Of a stretch of 64,000 nt of DNA, positions 8,919 through 18,581 are shown piece after piece; within the stretch, counting starts at the first letter, position 1, and each line of letters begins with the position of its first letter. The notes below the pieces were generated by a model, which saw nothing but the letters and a program-made list of their open reading frames with translations, did not search any database and had not been told where the DNA came from. Origin of the DNA: Haloplanus sp. XH21 (GTDB taxonomy: Archaea > Halobacteriota > Halobacteria > Halobacteriales > Haloferacaceae). Both the position numbers and the translations under genes were made by a program. The stretch is from contig NZ_JALLPL010000001.1 in assembly GCF_023276355.1 (NCBI RefSeq), forward strand, positions 2,468,275-2,532,274. Direction: 5' to 3'.

Positions 8919-10331
8919 TCAGTCGGCGGCGACGTGTGCGCGGCCGATGGCCTGCCAGCGGTTCGACCGGACGCGGGCGACGTTCAACCCGGCGGGGACG
9001 AGCGTCTCGACGACGAGCGCAGCCATCAGGACGCCGGGACCGAGCGCGGTGACGAGGCCGAGGACCGCGACGGGGAGCGCACAGGCGTAGCGGCCGAACA
9101 GCGACGTGACGAAGGGGTAGCGGGTGTCGCCCGCGCCGCGGAGCGTTCCCGTCGCGGAGCCGTCGACGCCGAGGAAGACGACGCTCACGGCGGCCGCAGC
9201 GACGAAGGGCGTCGCCACCGAGACGACGGCCGGGTCGGCGACGAACAGCCCTGCGATCCAGGGCGCGAGGAGGAGCACGACCGCGGCCGCGACGACGTAC
9301 ACCGTCGCCGAGAGGCGGATGATGGCGCGGGCGTAGCCCTCGGCGGCGGTCACGTCGTCGGCGCCGAGCGATTGGCCGACGAGCGTGCTGGCGGCGATGG
9401 AGAAGCCCCAGGAGAAACTGTCGAGGAGCGTCCGCACGCGCCGAGCCACCTCGTAGGCGGCGACCACGGCTGGCCCGAAGGTGGCCGCGATGGCGACCAG
9501 CGGGAAGGCGACGAGCATCTCGGCGGTGCGGCGGGCCATCAGGGGTGCGGAGACGGCGAGCAGTCGGTGGGCAAGCGCCGGCACGTCGGCAAGCCGAGTC
9601 GTCGCCCGCGACACGGCGACGGGGCACGCGCCCCGGCCGGCGTACGACCGGCCGGCGAGGCCCCAGACGAAGACGAGAGCGACGACGCCCGTCGAGAGGG
9701 TGGTGCCGAGAGCGGCGCCCGCGACACCGAGACCGTAGCCGAAGATGAGCGTCGCCGAAAGGACGATGTTGAGGGCGGCGCCGCCGGCGCGAATCCACAT
9801 CGGCGTCAGGGTGTCGCCGACGCCGGCGTAGGTGCGACTGGCGATCAGGTTGGGGTACTCGAACAGGAGCGCCGGCGCGACGAGGGCGAGATACGTCGCT
9901 GCGTGGCCGAGGGGTTCGGGCGTGGAGCCGAGGACGGCGACGAGGGTGGGTGCGAACGCGGCGTAGACGGCGACGATGGGCGCGGCGATGGCGAGGGCGA
10001 CGACGAGGCTGACGGCGACGATCGCGCTCGCCCGGTCGTAGGCCTCGGCGCCGTAGGCCTGCGAGACGAGGGTGACCGTTCCGCCCGCGAGGCCGATACC
10101 GAGATACTTCCCGACCTGCCAGTAGGCGTTGGCAAAGGCGAGGCCGGCGACGGCCGCCGCGCCCACGTCCCACCCAACCATCGCCAGGTCGACCGTGCTC
10201 TTGGACATGATGGCGAGACCGGTAACGATCCGGGGCCACGCCAGGTCGAGGGTTTCGTGGAAGCGCAGTCGGTCGATGACGCCGGCGCGGTCGAGAGCAC
10301 CGGCGAGGGCGTCTCGGAGGCGGCCAGCCAT
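8919..10331 (-). CDS. MATE family efflux transporter
   Basis: 470 residues, about twelve hydrophobic helices in two pseudo-symmetric halves. Sequence landmarks: AWPRIVTGLAIMSKSTVDLAMVG in helix 1 and the repeat of this pattern in the second half (SAPLMARRTAEMLVAFPLVAIA). MATE proteins export cationic drugs or metabolites in exchange for Na+ or H+. Convergent with tenA with no gap, so read-through between them must be controlled. Substrate unknown. Confidence 0.87.
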   Translation of the reverse strand: MAGRLRDALAGALDRAGVIDRLRFHETLDLAWPRIVTGLAIMSKSTVDLAMVGWDVGAAAVAGLAFANAYWQVGKYLGIGLAGGTVTLVSQAYGAEAYDRASAIVAVSLVVALAIAAPIVAVYAAFAPTLVAVLGSTPEPLGHAATYLALVAPALLFEYPNLIASRTYAGVGDTLTPMWIRAGGAALNIVLSATLIFGYGLGVAGAALGTTLSTGVVALVFVWGLAGRSYAGRGACPVAVSRATTRLADVPALAHRLLAVSAPLMARRTAEMLVAFPLVAIAATFGPAVVAAYEVARRVRTLLDSFSWGFSIAASTLVGQSLGADDVTAAEGYARAIIRLSATVYVVAAAVVLLLAPWIAGLFVADPAVVSVATPFVAAAAVSVVFLGVDGSATGTLRGAGDTRYPFVTSLFGRYACALPVAVLGLVTALGPGVLMAALVVETLVPAGLNVARVRSNRWQAIGRAHVAAD

Positions 10332-10463
10332 CGGCCGACGTAGCGGTCACCGGGTATAGTAGCTTGCGAAACCGAGTGAAGCGGACTGTCGGAACCGTGT
10401 ATCGGCCGCCGTCGGTCAGTAGCTACGATGGGTAGAATCGGCTTACGTCACGCCGTCACGCCG

Positions 10464-11471
<1,008 letters not shown>

Positions 11472-11495
11472 TTACCTTTACAACCCCGGGGGGGC

Positions 11496-13127
11496 ATGTA
11501 CGTCGATAGGATGAACGTAACAGACGCCATCGCGGAAATCCTGGCCGAAGAAGGTGTAGAACACCTGATAGGATTCCCGAGCAATCCGCTGTTTGACGAA
11601 AACGCAGCCGAAGATGCAGGCATTCGATCTATCGTCGTCCGGCAGGAGCGCACCGGCGCCCACATGCTCGACGGCATCGCCCGTATCACCTCCGGCGATC
11701 AGGTCGAGGCCTTCGCCTGTCAGCACGGTCCCGGCACCGAGAACTCCGTGGGCGGCATCGCCCAGGCCTACGCCGAGTCGGCGCCCATCGTCGCGCTTCC
11801 GGCGGGCTACTCCCGAGCGAAGACGAACACCGACCCCAAGTTCAGTTCGCTCATCAACTACCAGCACGTCACGAAGACGACCGAACAACTGACCGACCCC
11901 GACGCTGTCGAGGAGACGATCCGGCGGGCGTTCCAGTCCGCCCGCAACGGTCGTCAGCGCCCCGGACTCGTCGAGATTCCGAAGGACGTGTTCCAGCAGG
12001 AAGTCGGCGATATCGACTACGAAACCACGTCGTCGACGCGGACGGCACCGGATCCCGAAGCCGTCGAAGCGGCCGCCGACGCACTGCTCGACGCCGACTT
12101 GCCCGTCATCAACGCCGGCCAGGGCGTCCACTACGCGAAGGCGTGGGAGCCGCTGAAGGAACTCGCCGAACTGCTGGAAGCGCCGGTGGCCACCACGCTC
12201 AACGGCAAGAGCGCGTTCCCCGAGGACCACCCACTCTCGCTCGGGGCCGGGTCGAAGAGCGAACCCCGACAGCTCAACCACTTCATCCACGAGGCGGACG
12301 TGCTGTTCGGCATCGGCTGTAGCTTCACCAAGACGGCGTACGGCATCACGCCGCCGACGGAGGACAACACCCTCATCCACTCGACGAACGACCCCGGCGA
12401 CGTCGACAAGGATTACAAGTCCGACCTCGCCGTCATCGGCGACGCCAAACTCACGCTCGAGGCCCTCATCGACGAAATCGAGGGGCGCATCGACGACCGC
12501 GACTTCGGCCGGTACGACGACGTGACCACCGAAATCGCGGCGATCGAAGCGGAGTGGCTCGACGACTGGGACGACGTGCTCACGTCGGACGAGACGCCCA
12601 TCAACCCCTATCGGGTCGTCCACGAACTCGATCAGACCCTCGACAAGGACGAAGTCGTCGCCACGGCCGACGCCGGCAACGCGCGTGACTTCATGGCCCC
12701 CTTCTTCAACGTGACCGAGCCGCTCTCCTATCTGGGCTGGGGCAAGACGACGCAGCTCGGCTACGGTCTCGGTCTCATGATGGGCGCGAAACTCTCCAAG
12801 CCCGAGAAGACCTGCGTCCACGTCATGGGCGACGGCGCCATCGGCATGGTCGGCATGGACTTCGAGACGGCCGTCCGCGAGGACATCCCCGTCCTCGAAA
12901 TCGTGCTGAACAACTTCGAGATGGCGAGCTACGACACGCCGTTCTCGGGTCACTACGCCGACTTCGCCGAGTCGATGGGCGGCTACGGCGAACGCGTCGA
13001 GGACCCCGAGGAAGTCGGGCCTGCCATCGAACGCGCCGTCGAGAAGACCAAGGAAGGAACGCCGGTGCTGCTGGAGTTCATCACCGCCAAGTACACCGAG
13101 CTGTCCCGCCCCGACCTCGAAGAGTAA
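11496..13127 (+). CDS. thiamine diphosphate-dependent enzyme, acetolactate synthase-like
   Basis: 543 residues. Three-domain architecture of the acetolactate synthase/benzoylformate decarboxylase superfamily: N-terminal pyrimidine-binding domain with the catalytic Glu in VVRQERTGAHM (about residue 50), central domain about 190-330, and C-terminal ThDP domain with the metal motif GDGAIGMVGMDF ending about 30 residues later in LNN. A second ATG lies 15 bp inside (11511); the outer start leaves little leader after a TATA-like ttaccttta at 11469-11478. FAD binding and substrate unknown; not obviously IlvB itself. Next to a 2-hydroxyacid dehydrogenase, which suggests 2-oxoacid metabolism. Confidence 0.82.
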   Translation: MYVDRMNVTDAIAEILAEEGVEHLIGFPSNPLFDENAAEDAGIRSIVVRQERTGAHMLDGIARITSGDQVEAFACQHGPGTENSVGGIAQAYAESAPIVALPAGYSRAKTNTDPKFSSLINYQHVTKTTEQLTDPDAVEETIRRAFQSARNGRQRPGLVEIPKDVFQQEVGDIDYETTSSTRTAPDPEAVEAAADALLDADLPVINAGQGVHYAKAWEPLKELAELLEAPVATTLNGKSAFPEDHPLSLGAGSKSEPRQLNHFIHEADVLFGIGCSFTKTAYGITPPTEDNTLIHSTNDPGDVDKDYKSDLAVIGDAKLTLEALIDEIEGRIDDRDFGRYDDVTTEIAAIEAEWLDDWDDVLTSDETPINPYRVVHELDQTLDKDEVVATADAGNARDFMAPFFNVTEPLSYLGWGKTTQLGYGLGLMMGAKLSKPEKTCVHVMGDGAIGMVGMDFETAVREDIPVLEIVLNNFEMASYDTPFSGHYADFAESMGGYGERVEDPEEVGPAIERAVEKTKEGTPVLLEFITAKYTELSRPDLEE

Positions 13128-13242
13128 CGATCCGTCGGGCCGCCGCTGTTTCGGGTACGGAATAACCTATTTGGGTTACAAACACTGTCTGTCGATACTG
13201 TTTGCAGTTACATTTACGTGACTGGCGGTCGTCTCGCCGACC

Positions 13243-13473
13243 ATGTGTCCGAGCGTCGGCCGGCCACGCCAGGCGCGCTCCCGCGCCCTCGTGAAGACGC
13301 TCTGTTACCGCGTGCTGATGGTGGTCGTCACCGTCGTCGTGGCGTGGTTCGTCGTCGGCGACGTGGGCGAGGCCGCGAGCATCGGCCTCGTCGCCAACGT
13401 CGCCAAGACGGGCACGTACTACGCCTACGAACGGCTCTGGGACCGGATCGGATGGGGCCTTCCGGGGGCGTAG
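13243..13473 (+). CDS. DUF2061 family membrane protein
   Basis: 76 residues. The pattern RALVKTLCYRVLM, a hydrophobic segment, then ANVAKTGTYYAYERLWDRIGWG is the DUF2061 signature. Two membrane helices predicted. Function unknown across the family. Probably co-transcribed with the 13515 gene (41 bp apart). Confidence 0.8.
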   Translation: MCPSVGRPRQARSRALVKTLCYRVLMVVVTVVVAWFVVGDVGEAASIGLVANVAKTGTYYAYERLWDRIGWGLPGA

Positions 13474-13514
13474 CGTGGGAAACGCTAACAGGCATCGAGC
13501 GCGTATGACGACCG

Positions 13515-13772
13515 ATGGCCTTCGAACTGGGCTTTCTCGTCGGATCGCTCGCGCTCCTCGGCCTCGTCATCTACGCCACCCGGATCCGTGGGCCGTCGCT
13601 CCCACACGAGCAGGTGGCGGAGGGCGCAACAGGCAGAGGCGCCGAGAGCGACCCCGTCGAACACGCGGTCGAAACGGACGACCGGTGTGAACTCTGCGGC
13701 GAAAACCCCGCCACCCGGTCGGTCAACGACCTCGACGTCTGTGCCGACTGCGACGACGACCTGCTGGCGTAG
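13515..13772 (+). CDS. membrane-anchored small zinc-ribbon protein
   Basis: 85 residues: one N-terminal transmembrane helix (about residues 5-22), an acidic linker, then a C-terminal CELC...CADC four-Cys module able to bind zinc, placed in the cytoplasm if the helix is a signal anchor. Ends 6 bp before the convergent aconitase gene. No family name recognised. Confidence 0.7.
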   Translation: MAFELGFLVGSLALLGLVIYATRIRGPSLPHEQVAEGATGRGAESDPVEHAVETDDRCELCGENPATRSVNDLDVCADCDDDLLA

Positions 13773-13778
13773 GCCGGG

Positions 13779-15743
13779 TCAGGCCTCTTCGGTCGCCTGG
13801 GCGAACTGCTCGCGCGTGTGCGGGAGTTTCCCGCCGCTGGTGAGCAGTTCCCGCTGGCGCTCGTTGGCCTCGAGACGAACCGTCGCCTCCCAGTCGTCGT
13901 TGACGCGGATGGTGAGCGTTTCTTTGCCATCCGCGACGGCCGCAGCCGCGTCCTCGACGAGTTCGACATCGTCGCCCTGGTCGATACGGTCGGAGGTCTC
14001 CTCGTCGATGACCAGGGGCAGGAGCCCGAAGTTGATGAGGTTGGACTTGTGGATGCGGGCGAACGACTGCGCGAGAACGCCGTGGATACCGAGATACATC
14101 GGGCAGAGCGCGGCGTGTTCACGCGAGGAGCCCTGGCCGTAGTTCTCGCCGGCGACGAGGAAGCCGCCGTCCGACTCCATCGCCCGCTGGGCGAACGTCT
14201 CGTCGACACGTTTCAGCGTAAACTCCGAGAGTTTGGGGACGTTCGAGCGGTAGACCGACACCTCCTGAGTCGCCGGGATGATGTGGTCGGTCGTGATGTT
14301 GTCGGGCATCTTCAGCAGCGCGGGGCCGTCGAGATCGGCGCCCATCGGCTCTTTGAGCGGCACCTCGTCGATGTTCGGCCCCTTGACGAGTTCGTCGTCG
14401 ACGGCCTCGTCGGGCATGATGAGGTCGGACTCGCTGGCGCCGATGTATCGCTCGGGCATCTCGAAACCGGGCGCTTCGAGGTCTGCGAGGTCGTCGGGCA
14501 GATCCCGCGGGTCGACGATTTCGCCCGCGAGCGCGGTGGCGGCGGCGACTTCCGGCGAGCAGAGATAGACCGCGTCCTCCTCCATCCCGGAGCGCCCCTC
14601 GAAGTTGCGGTTGAACGTGCGGACGCTCACGGAGTCGCTGGCGGGGACGTGGCCAGCGCCGATACAGGCGCCACACGTCGCCTCGGAGACGTTGACGCCC
14701 GCGGCCATCAGCTCGGCCGTGTAACCGTCGCGGGCCAGCATCTCGGAGGCCTGCTTCGACGCCGGGGCGATGATGGTCTCGGTGTGTTTGGCCACCTCGC
14801 GCCCGTCGAGCATCTTGGCGACCGGGAGGATGTCCTCGTAGGCGCCGTTGGTACAGGAGCCGACGAGCACCTGGTCGACGCTCGTGCCCGCGACCTCGCG
14901 GACCGGGACGACGTTGTCGGGCATCGACGGGCACGCGATGAGCGGTTCGATTTCGGAGAGGTCGATGACGATTTCGTCGTCGTATTCGGCGTCGTCGTCC
15001 GGCTGCAGTTCGACGTAATCCCCCGGGCGGCCAAGGCGCTCGAAGAACTCCTTCGTGCGCTCGTCGGTGGGGAAGATGGAGGTGGTCGCGCCGAGTTCCG
15101 TCCCCATGTTCGCGATAGTGGTGCGTTCGGGGGCGGAGAGGCTCTCGACGCCCGGCCCGGTGTATTCGAACACCTTGCCGACGCCCGCCTTGACCGAGAA
15201 CCGCCGCAGCATCTCGAGGATGACGTCTTTCGCGGTCGTCCACTCCGAAAGTTCGCCCTCCAGTCGCACGTTGACGACTTCGGGCACGTCGAGATAGAAC
15301 GGCGCGCCGCCCATCGCGGTGGCGACGTCGAGGCCGCCGGTACCGATGCCAAGACAGCCCAGACCGCCCGCCGTCGGCGTGTGTGAGTCCGCACCGAGGA
15401 GCGTCTTGCCCGGCGCGGTGAAGTTCTCCTTGTGGACCTGGTGGAGAATGCCGGTCCCCGGCCGAGCGAAGTACGCCCCGTATTTGCCCGCCGCCGACCG
15501 CAGAAAGCGGTGGTCGTCCGACACCTTATAATCCGGCTGGTAGGTCTGGTGGTCGCAGTGCTGGCCGGCGACCTCGACCTGTACCTCGTCGAGGCCGAGC
15601 GCCTCGAACTGTAGCCACGCCATCGTCCCCGTCAGGTCGTGGGCGATGACCTGATCGACATCGATGCCGACCTCCGCGCCCGTTTCGATTTCACCGTCGA
15701 CGAGATGGTCCGCGATGATCTTCTCCGTGAGTGTCTGTCCCAT
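13779..15743 (-). CDS. acn: aconitate hydratase (paralogue 1)
   Basis: 654 residues. Interconverts citrate and isocitrate in the TCA cycle using a [4Fe-4S] cluster. The three cluster cysteines are intact: one in GSCTNG and two in TCGACIG. Other landmarks: LGADSHTPTAGGLG and FNRNFEGRSG in the catalytic domains and GENYGQGSSREHAA in the swivel domain. Length fits the compact aconitase type of about 650 residues. A second full-length copy, clearly a paralogue, lies 2.8 kb away (18582-20558) in the same orientation. One copy may act on a related hydroxyacid; which is the main TCA enzyme cannot be read here. Confidence 0.93.
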   Translation of the reverse strand: MGQTLTEKIIADHLVDGEIETGAEVGIDVDQVIAHDLTGTMAWLQFEALGLDEVQVEVAGQHCDHQTYQPDYKVSDDHRFLRSAAGKYGAYFARPGTGILHQVHKENFTAPGKTLLGADSHTPTAGGLGCLGIGTGGLDVATAMGGAPFYLDVPEVVNVRLEGELSEWTTAKDVILEMLRRFSVKAGVGKVFEYTGPGVESLSAPERTTIANMGTELGATTSIFPTDERTKEFFERLGRPGDYVELQPDDDAEYDDEIVIDLSEIEPLIACPSMPDNVVPVREVAGTSVDQVLVGSCTNGAYEDILPVAKMLDGREVAKHTETIIAPASKQASEMLARDGYTAELMAAGVNVSEATCGACIGAGHVPASDSVSVRTFNRNFEGRSGMEEDAVYLCSPEVAAATALAGEIVDPRDLPDDLADLEAPGFEMPERYIGASESDLIMPDEAVDDELVKGPNIDEVPLKEPMGADLDGPALLKMPDNITTDHIIPATQEVSVYRSNVPKLSEFTLKRVDETFAQRAMESDGGFLVAGENYGQGSSREHAALCPMYLGIHGVLAQSFARIHKSNLINFGLLPLVIDEETSDRIDQGDDVELVEDAAAAVADGKETLTIRVNDDWEATVRLEANERQRELLTSGGKLPHTREQFAQATEEA

Positions 15744-15826
15744 AGTGGAAATCCTCTGTCGTGGCTTGCGTACTGCGTTATATAACCGTTTCCCACCGGC
15801 GGAGTCGACGGACGGCGCGCCCTCAT

Positions 15827-15902
15827 GATTATTGTAGTCAGTACCGGTGGTTCGCCAAGAGAGGTCGGCGAACCACCGGTACTCAGTTACAATAATCCGT
15901 AT
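15827..15902. repeat. two-armed palindromic intergenic element, copy 1 (class A)
   Basis: Outer arms GATTATTGTA and TACAATAATC pair with each other. The inner stem GTACCGGTGGTTCGCC pairs perfectly with GGCGAACCACCGGTAC around a 10-nt loop (AAGAGAGGTC). The right end runs to the stop codon (tca, 15902-15904) of the NUDIX gene. Upstream on the left is the aconitase start. Same family as the copies at 16848, 17803, 24688, 28728, 30026, 31625 and 46595. Confidence 0.9.
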
Positions 15903-16432
15903 CAGAGGACGCCCGCTTCACGCGCGAGCAACAGTCCCTCGATGGTGGCATCGTTGGCGGGCGCGCGCCGCGCCACGTCGAGAGCGTCCGCGACGGAGAC
16001 GGGCCTGGGCGTGAGGAACTCGTTGCCGTCGAGGTCGCGGTCGGTGGGCGTCAATCCCTCCGCGAAGACGATGCCGCGCCGGTGTCGCAACACACCGGTG
16101 CACGCCCAGAACTCCTGGAGGAGCGCGGTCGAGTCGGGAGCGAAGCCAGTCTCCTCCCGGAGCTCGCGCGCCGCTGCGGCGGTGAACGACTCGCCGTCCT
16201 CGGCGATGCCCGCCGGAAGTTCGAGATGCGTCTCGCGGATCGTCGGCCGGAACTGCTCGACGAAGAGCACCTGATCGTCGACGGCGGCGACGACGACTAC
16301 GGCGGGCGAGAGTTCCGCCCAGTAGTAGCGCTTGGTCGAGCCGTCCGGCTGTTCGACCAAGTCGTAGCCGCCGGTGTACCACCCCGTCTCGTACTCCGTG
16401 ACCGATTCGAGGACGGTCCAGTCGTCGGTCAC
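15902..16432 (-). CDS. NUDIX hydrolase, ADP-ribose pyrophosphatase-like
   Basis: 176 residues. Contains the Nudix box GIAEDGESFTAAAARELREETG with the metal-binding REETG core intact, preceded by VEQFRP, typical of ADP-sugar pyrophosphatases. Likely hydrolyses nucleoside diphosphate-X compounds as a housecleaning enzyme. The start overlaps the upstream gene's stop by 4 bp, so the two are translated together. Its stop codon abuts a palindromic repeat element. Confidence 0.88.
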   Translation of the reverse strand: MTDDWTVLESVTEYETGWYTGGYDLVEQPDGSTKRYYWAELSPAVVVVAAVDDQVLFVEQFRPTIRETHLELPAGIAEDGESFTAAAARELREETGFAPDSTALLQEFWACTGVLRHRRGIVFAEGLTPTDRDLDGNEFLTPRPVSVADALDVARRAPANDATIEGLLLAREAGVL

Positions 16433-16806
16433 GCGCGTCTCACCGCCACCAGATACCGGCTGTCATCGGACGCGACGACGATACCGCCATCGTGGCGCGC
16501 CTCGGGATTGCGCGCGACGAGGCCGTCGCGTTCGTCGAACGGCGAGTGGGTGAACGCCTCCTTCAGGCCGACCGAGCCAGTGCGGTAGGGGTCGGACCGT
16601 CCCGTCTCGATGGCGGCGGTGAGATAGGGGTAGCGTCGCTCCGAAAGCTCCGTCGCGTTCACCGCCGGCCCCTCGGCGTCGGTGGGCGTCGCCGTCAGAT
16701 AGTAGGGGTCGCCGGATCCCAGGAGCGAGGGGAGGGCGCCGAGCGCGAGCAAGCACAGACAGACGGCAGCGAACGCCAGGAGGGCACGGCGCGTGATCCG
16801 TCGCAC
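16429..16806 (-). CDS. membrane-anchored protein of unknown function
   Basis: 125 residues from a GTG at 16804-16806. A longer open frame to 16869 exists, but its extra residues are encoded by the palindromic element at 16848-16928 and are not expected to be translated. One transmembrane helix at about 9-29, then a soluble domain of about 90 residues on the outside. It overlaps the NUDIX gene by 4 bp. Haloarchaeal-type protein; no motif that gives a function. Confidence 0.65.
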   Translation of the reverse strand: MRRITRRALLAFAAVCLCLLALGALPSLLGSGDPYYLTATPTDAEGPAVNATELSERRYPYLTAAIETGRSDPYRTGSVGLKEAFTHSPFDERDGLVARNPEARHDGGIVVASDDSRYLVAVRRA

Positions 16807-16847
16807 AGCGGGGGTTGGTGAGGGGTGAATAAACCGGTTTCGCCGCT

Positions 16848-16928
16848 TATACTGCCGGCTGTAAGTCAATCAAGATATCCGTCACCCCGAGATGGCGGAT
16901 ATCCTGAAACAGTTACAGCCGACAGTAT
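16848..16928. repeat. two-armed palindromic element, copy 2 (class B)
   Basis: Outer arms TATACTGCCGGCTGTAAGTC and CAGTTACAGCCGACAGTAT pair with each other. The inner stem is GATATCC with GGATATC around a CGTCACCCCGAGATGGC loop. It shares the GTAAGTC...CAGTTACA inner borders with class A, but the outer arms differ (CTGCCGGC instead of CGGATTAT). The right end is flush with the stop codon (tca, 16928-16930) of the DUF5809-like gene. Confidence 0.88.
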
Positions 16929-17341
16929 CAGAGCCGGTCGCTGTAGAGGTGGCCGAACGCCTGGCGTCGAAGGGTCGCGATCGCCGCGTCGCGCTCCGCC
17001 TGGAACGTGGCGGCGACGGCGGCGTCAGCGAAGGGCGCGACGTGCCAGACGACGCGGTCGACATCCGGACTGCCGAAGGTCGTCACCTCGACATCGGCCG
17101 CCGATCGCCAGGCGTCGAACTCGTCGCGGTCGGCGACGTGGACGACGAGCAACGAGGCAAAGAGCGCCTCGCGTGCCGTCTCCACGACATCGCTCGTCAC
17201 CCGGTCGTGGTACTCCTCGCGATCGAACTCCATCGCGGTCGCTACCTCGCGAACGACCGTCTGGGCCGCCGGCCCGACCGATTCGTAGGCTTCGCGGGCG
17301 GCGTCGAGCGTCTCGGGATCGAATACGCCCTCGGTTTCCAT
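16928..17341 (-). CDS. DUF5809-type haloarchaeal protein
   Basis: 137 residues. The opening METEGVFDPETLDAAREAYESVGPAA and the FDREEYHDRV segment match the haloarchaeal DUF5809 family as I know it. Small soluble alpha/beta protein without Cys or recognisable active site. It lies 25 bp downstream of the DUF5810-type gene and is probably co-transcribed with it. Function unknown. Confidence 0.75.
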   Translation of the reverse strand: METEGVFDPETLDAAREAYESVGPAAQTVVREVATAMEFDREEYHDRVTSDVVETAREALFASLLVVHVADRDEFDAWRSAADVEVTTFGSPDVDRVVWHVAPFADAAVAATFQAERDAAIATLRRQAFGHLYSDRL

Positions 17342-17366
17342 ACACGCCTCTCGTGCCGACAGCGAT

Positions 17367-17777
17367 TTACTCCTTTTCGTTGCCGTCGGCGTCCGCGTCG
17401 CCCTCGCTCAACATCGCCTCGGTCATCTCGCGGGCCTCCGCTAGGGCGCGACGGGCGTCGGCGTCGAGTTCTCCGGTGTCGAGGGGGGCGTCGGCGCGAG
17501 TGGGAGCGGGGTCGTGACCGTGGCCGTGGCCCTGCTCGTGACTTTCCCGCTCTCGCGGCACCGTATCGTCGAACACCTCGTCGTAGGTCGTCTCAGTCGC
17601 GTGTTCGGCGACGACCGGTGCCAGCTCGTCGGCGCCGTCCTCGTCCCACCCCGGGGCATGCTCCGCTAACCACTCCTCGTGGGCGTCGCCGTGGAGCATC
17701 GCGGTGAAGGCGAGGTGGTTCGCGAGATGCTCGGCGTCGCGTTGCGGCGTCTCGCAGACGGGGCAGGCGTATCCCAT
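17367..17777 (-). CDS. DUF5810-type zinc-finger protein
   Basis: 136 residues. Begins MGYACPVCETPQRDAEHLANHLAFTAMLHGDAHEEWL: a CPVC pair followed by spaced His residues, a C2H2-like metal site, then a long acidic tail with an HGHGH stretch. Matches the haloarchaeal DUF5810 family. Probably the first gene of a two-gene unit with DUF5809. Partner (nucleic acid or protein) unknown. Confidence 0.75.
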   Translation of the reverse strand: MGYACPVCETPQRDAEHLANHLAFTAMLHGDAHEEWLAEHAPGWDEDGADELAPVVAEHATETTYDEVFDDTVPRERESHEQGHGHGHDPAPTRADAPLDTGELDADARRALAEAREMTEAMLSEGDADADGNEKE

Positions 17778-17802
17778 GTGTCCGTGTAGACCCCCGTGTC
17801 TG

Positions 17803-17884
17803 ATACGGTTTATTGTAAGTCAGTGCCGGTGGTTCGCCAAGAGAGGTCGGCGAACCGCCGGGACACAGTGACAACGATCCGTCT
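17803..17884. repeat. two-armed palindromic element, copy 3 (class A)
   Basis: Left arm ATACGGTTTATTGTAAGTCA; right arm CAGTGACAACGATCCGT, slightly diverged. Inner stem GTGCCGGTGGTTCGCC with GGCGAACCGCCGGGAC and the same AAGAGAGGTC loop as copy 1. It lies between the start of the DUF5810 gene and the stop of the RimI-like gene (14 bp away). Confidence 0.88.
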
Positions 17885-17898
17885 GAAACGTTTCGCGG

Positions 17899-18390
17899 CT
17901 ACGAACCGTCGTTCTCGCGCCACGCGTGGACATCCAGCACCATCACCAGAGCGTCCTCGCCGTCGCGGTAGTACTGGGAGACACGCCGGGCCGTCTCGAA
18001 TCCAATATCGCGGTATAGCGCCTGAGCGGCGTCGTTTCCCTCGCGCACCTCCAGTTTCACGAGTTGGGCGCCGTCGACGGCGAGCGTGACGAGCGACCGC
18101 ACGAGCAGCGCGCGGCCGATACCGTGGCGGCGTGCCGGCGGCGCGACGGCCAGATCCTTGATGTGACCGATGTCGCGCCCGAAGTTGGGCGTCACGTCGC
18201 CGACGACGTAGCCGACGACGCCGCCGTCGCGAGCGGCGACCAGAAAACCGGGGTCGTCGAGAAAGCGCTCGAAGGCGGTGTACGGCCAGGGCTGCCCGAA
18301 CGAGTCGCGTTCGATGCGCACGACCGACGAGAGATCCGACTGTCGAGCCTCGCGGATGGTGACGTTGGCAGGGGGCGTCGGACCGTCCAC
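17899..18390 (-). CDS. rimI: GNAT acetyltransferase, RimI-like
   Basis: 163 residues from a GTG at 18388-18390; the longer frame to 18498 adds Arg-rich residues that do not belong to the family. The GNAT fold is clear: TIREARQSDLSSVVRIERDSFGQPWPYTAFERFL, the acetyl-CoA loop VAPPARRHGIGRALL (Q/RxxGxG/A) and the late KLEVREGNDAAQALYRDIGFE motif. This arrangement is typical of RimI, the Nalpha-acetyltransferase acting on protein N-termini such as ribosomal S18. In archaea the same family gives the general N-terminal acetyltransferase. Confidence 0.82.
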   Translation of the reverse strand: MDGPTPPANVTIREARQSDLSSVVRIERDSFGQPWPYTAFERFLDDPGFLVAARDGGVVGYVVGDVTPNFGRDIGHIKDLAVAPPARRHGIGRALLVRSLVTLAVDGAQLVKLEVREGNDAAQALYRDIGFETARRVSQYYRDGEDALVMVLDVHAWRENDGS

Positions 18391-18581
18391 ACGGTGACTA
18401 CGGCGGAAAGACGCAAAAGCCCTCGGACAACGGCCGACACGGAGGTGTCGGCGGTCGTACGGACGGTTGGTTCCGGCGAACGGCGGCCGCCGGGACACCG
18501 GGCCGTCTCATAGCGGAAGTCACGAGAGATTCGTGCCGGACCGTCCCGGCGCGAATCTCCCAACAGTGACGAGAAGCCCGA

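Noticed and set aside
8506..10350. Minus-strand frame of 614 codons over the MATE gene and tenA
   Set aside because: Arg/Pro-rich translation without domains; the MATE protein is in another frame of the same strand.
13160..13220. Possible inverted repeat gttacaaacactgt / actgtttgcagttac before the DUF2061 gene
   Set aside because: The arms do not pair well when written out; more likely a plain A+T-rich promoter.
16807..16869. Upstream ATG of the gene at 16429-16806 (MTYSRQYK)
   Set aside because: Also encoded by a palindromic element; a GTG at 16806 lies just before the transmembrane segment.
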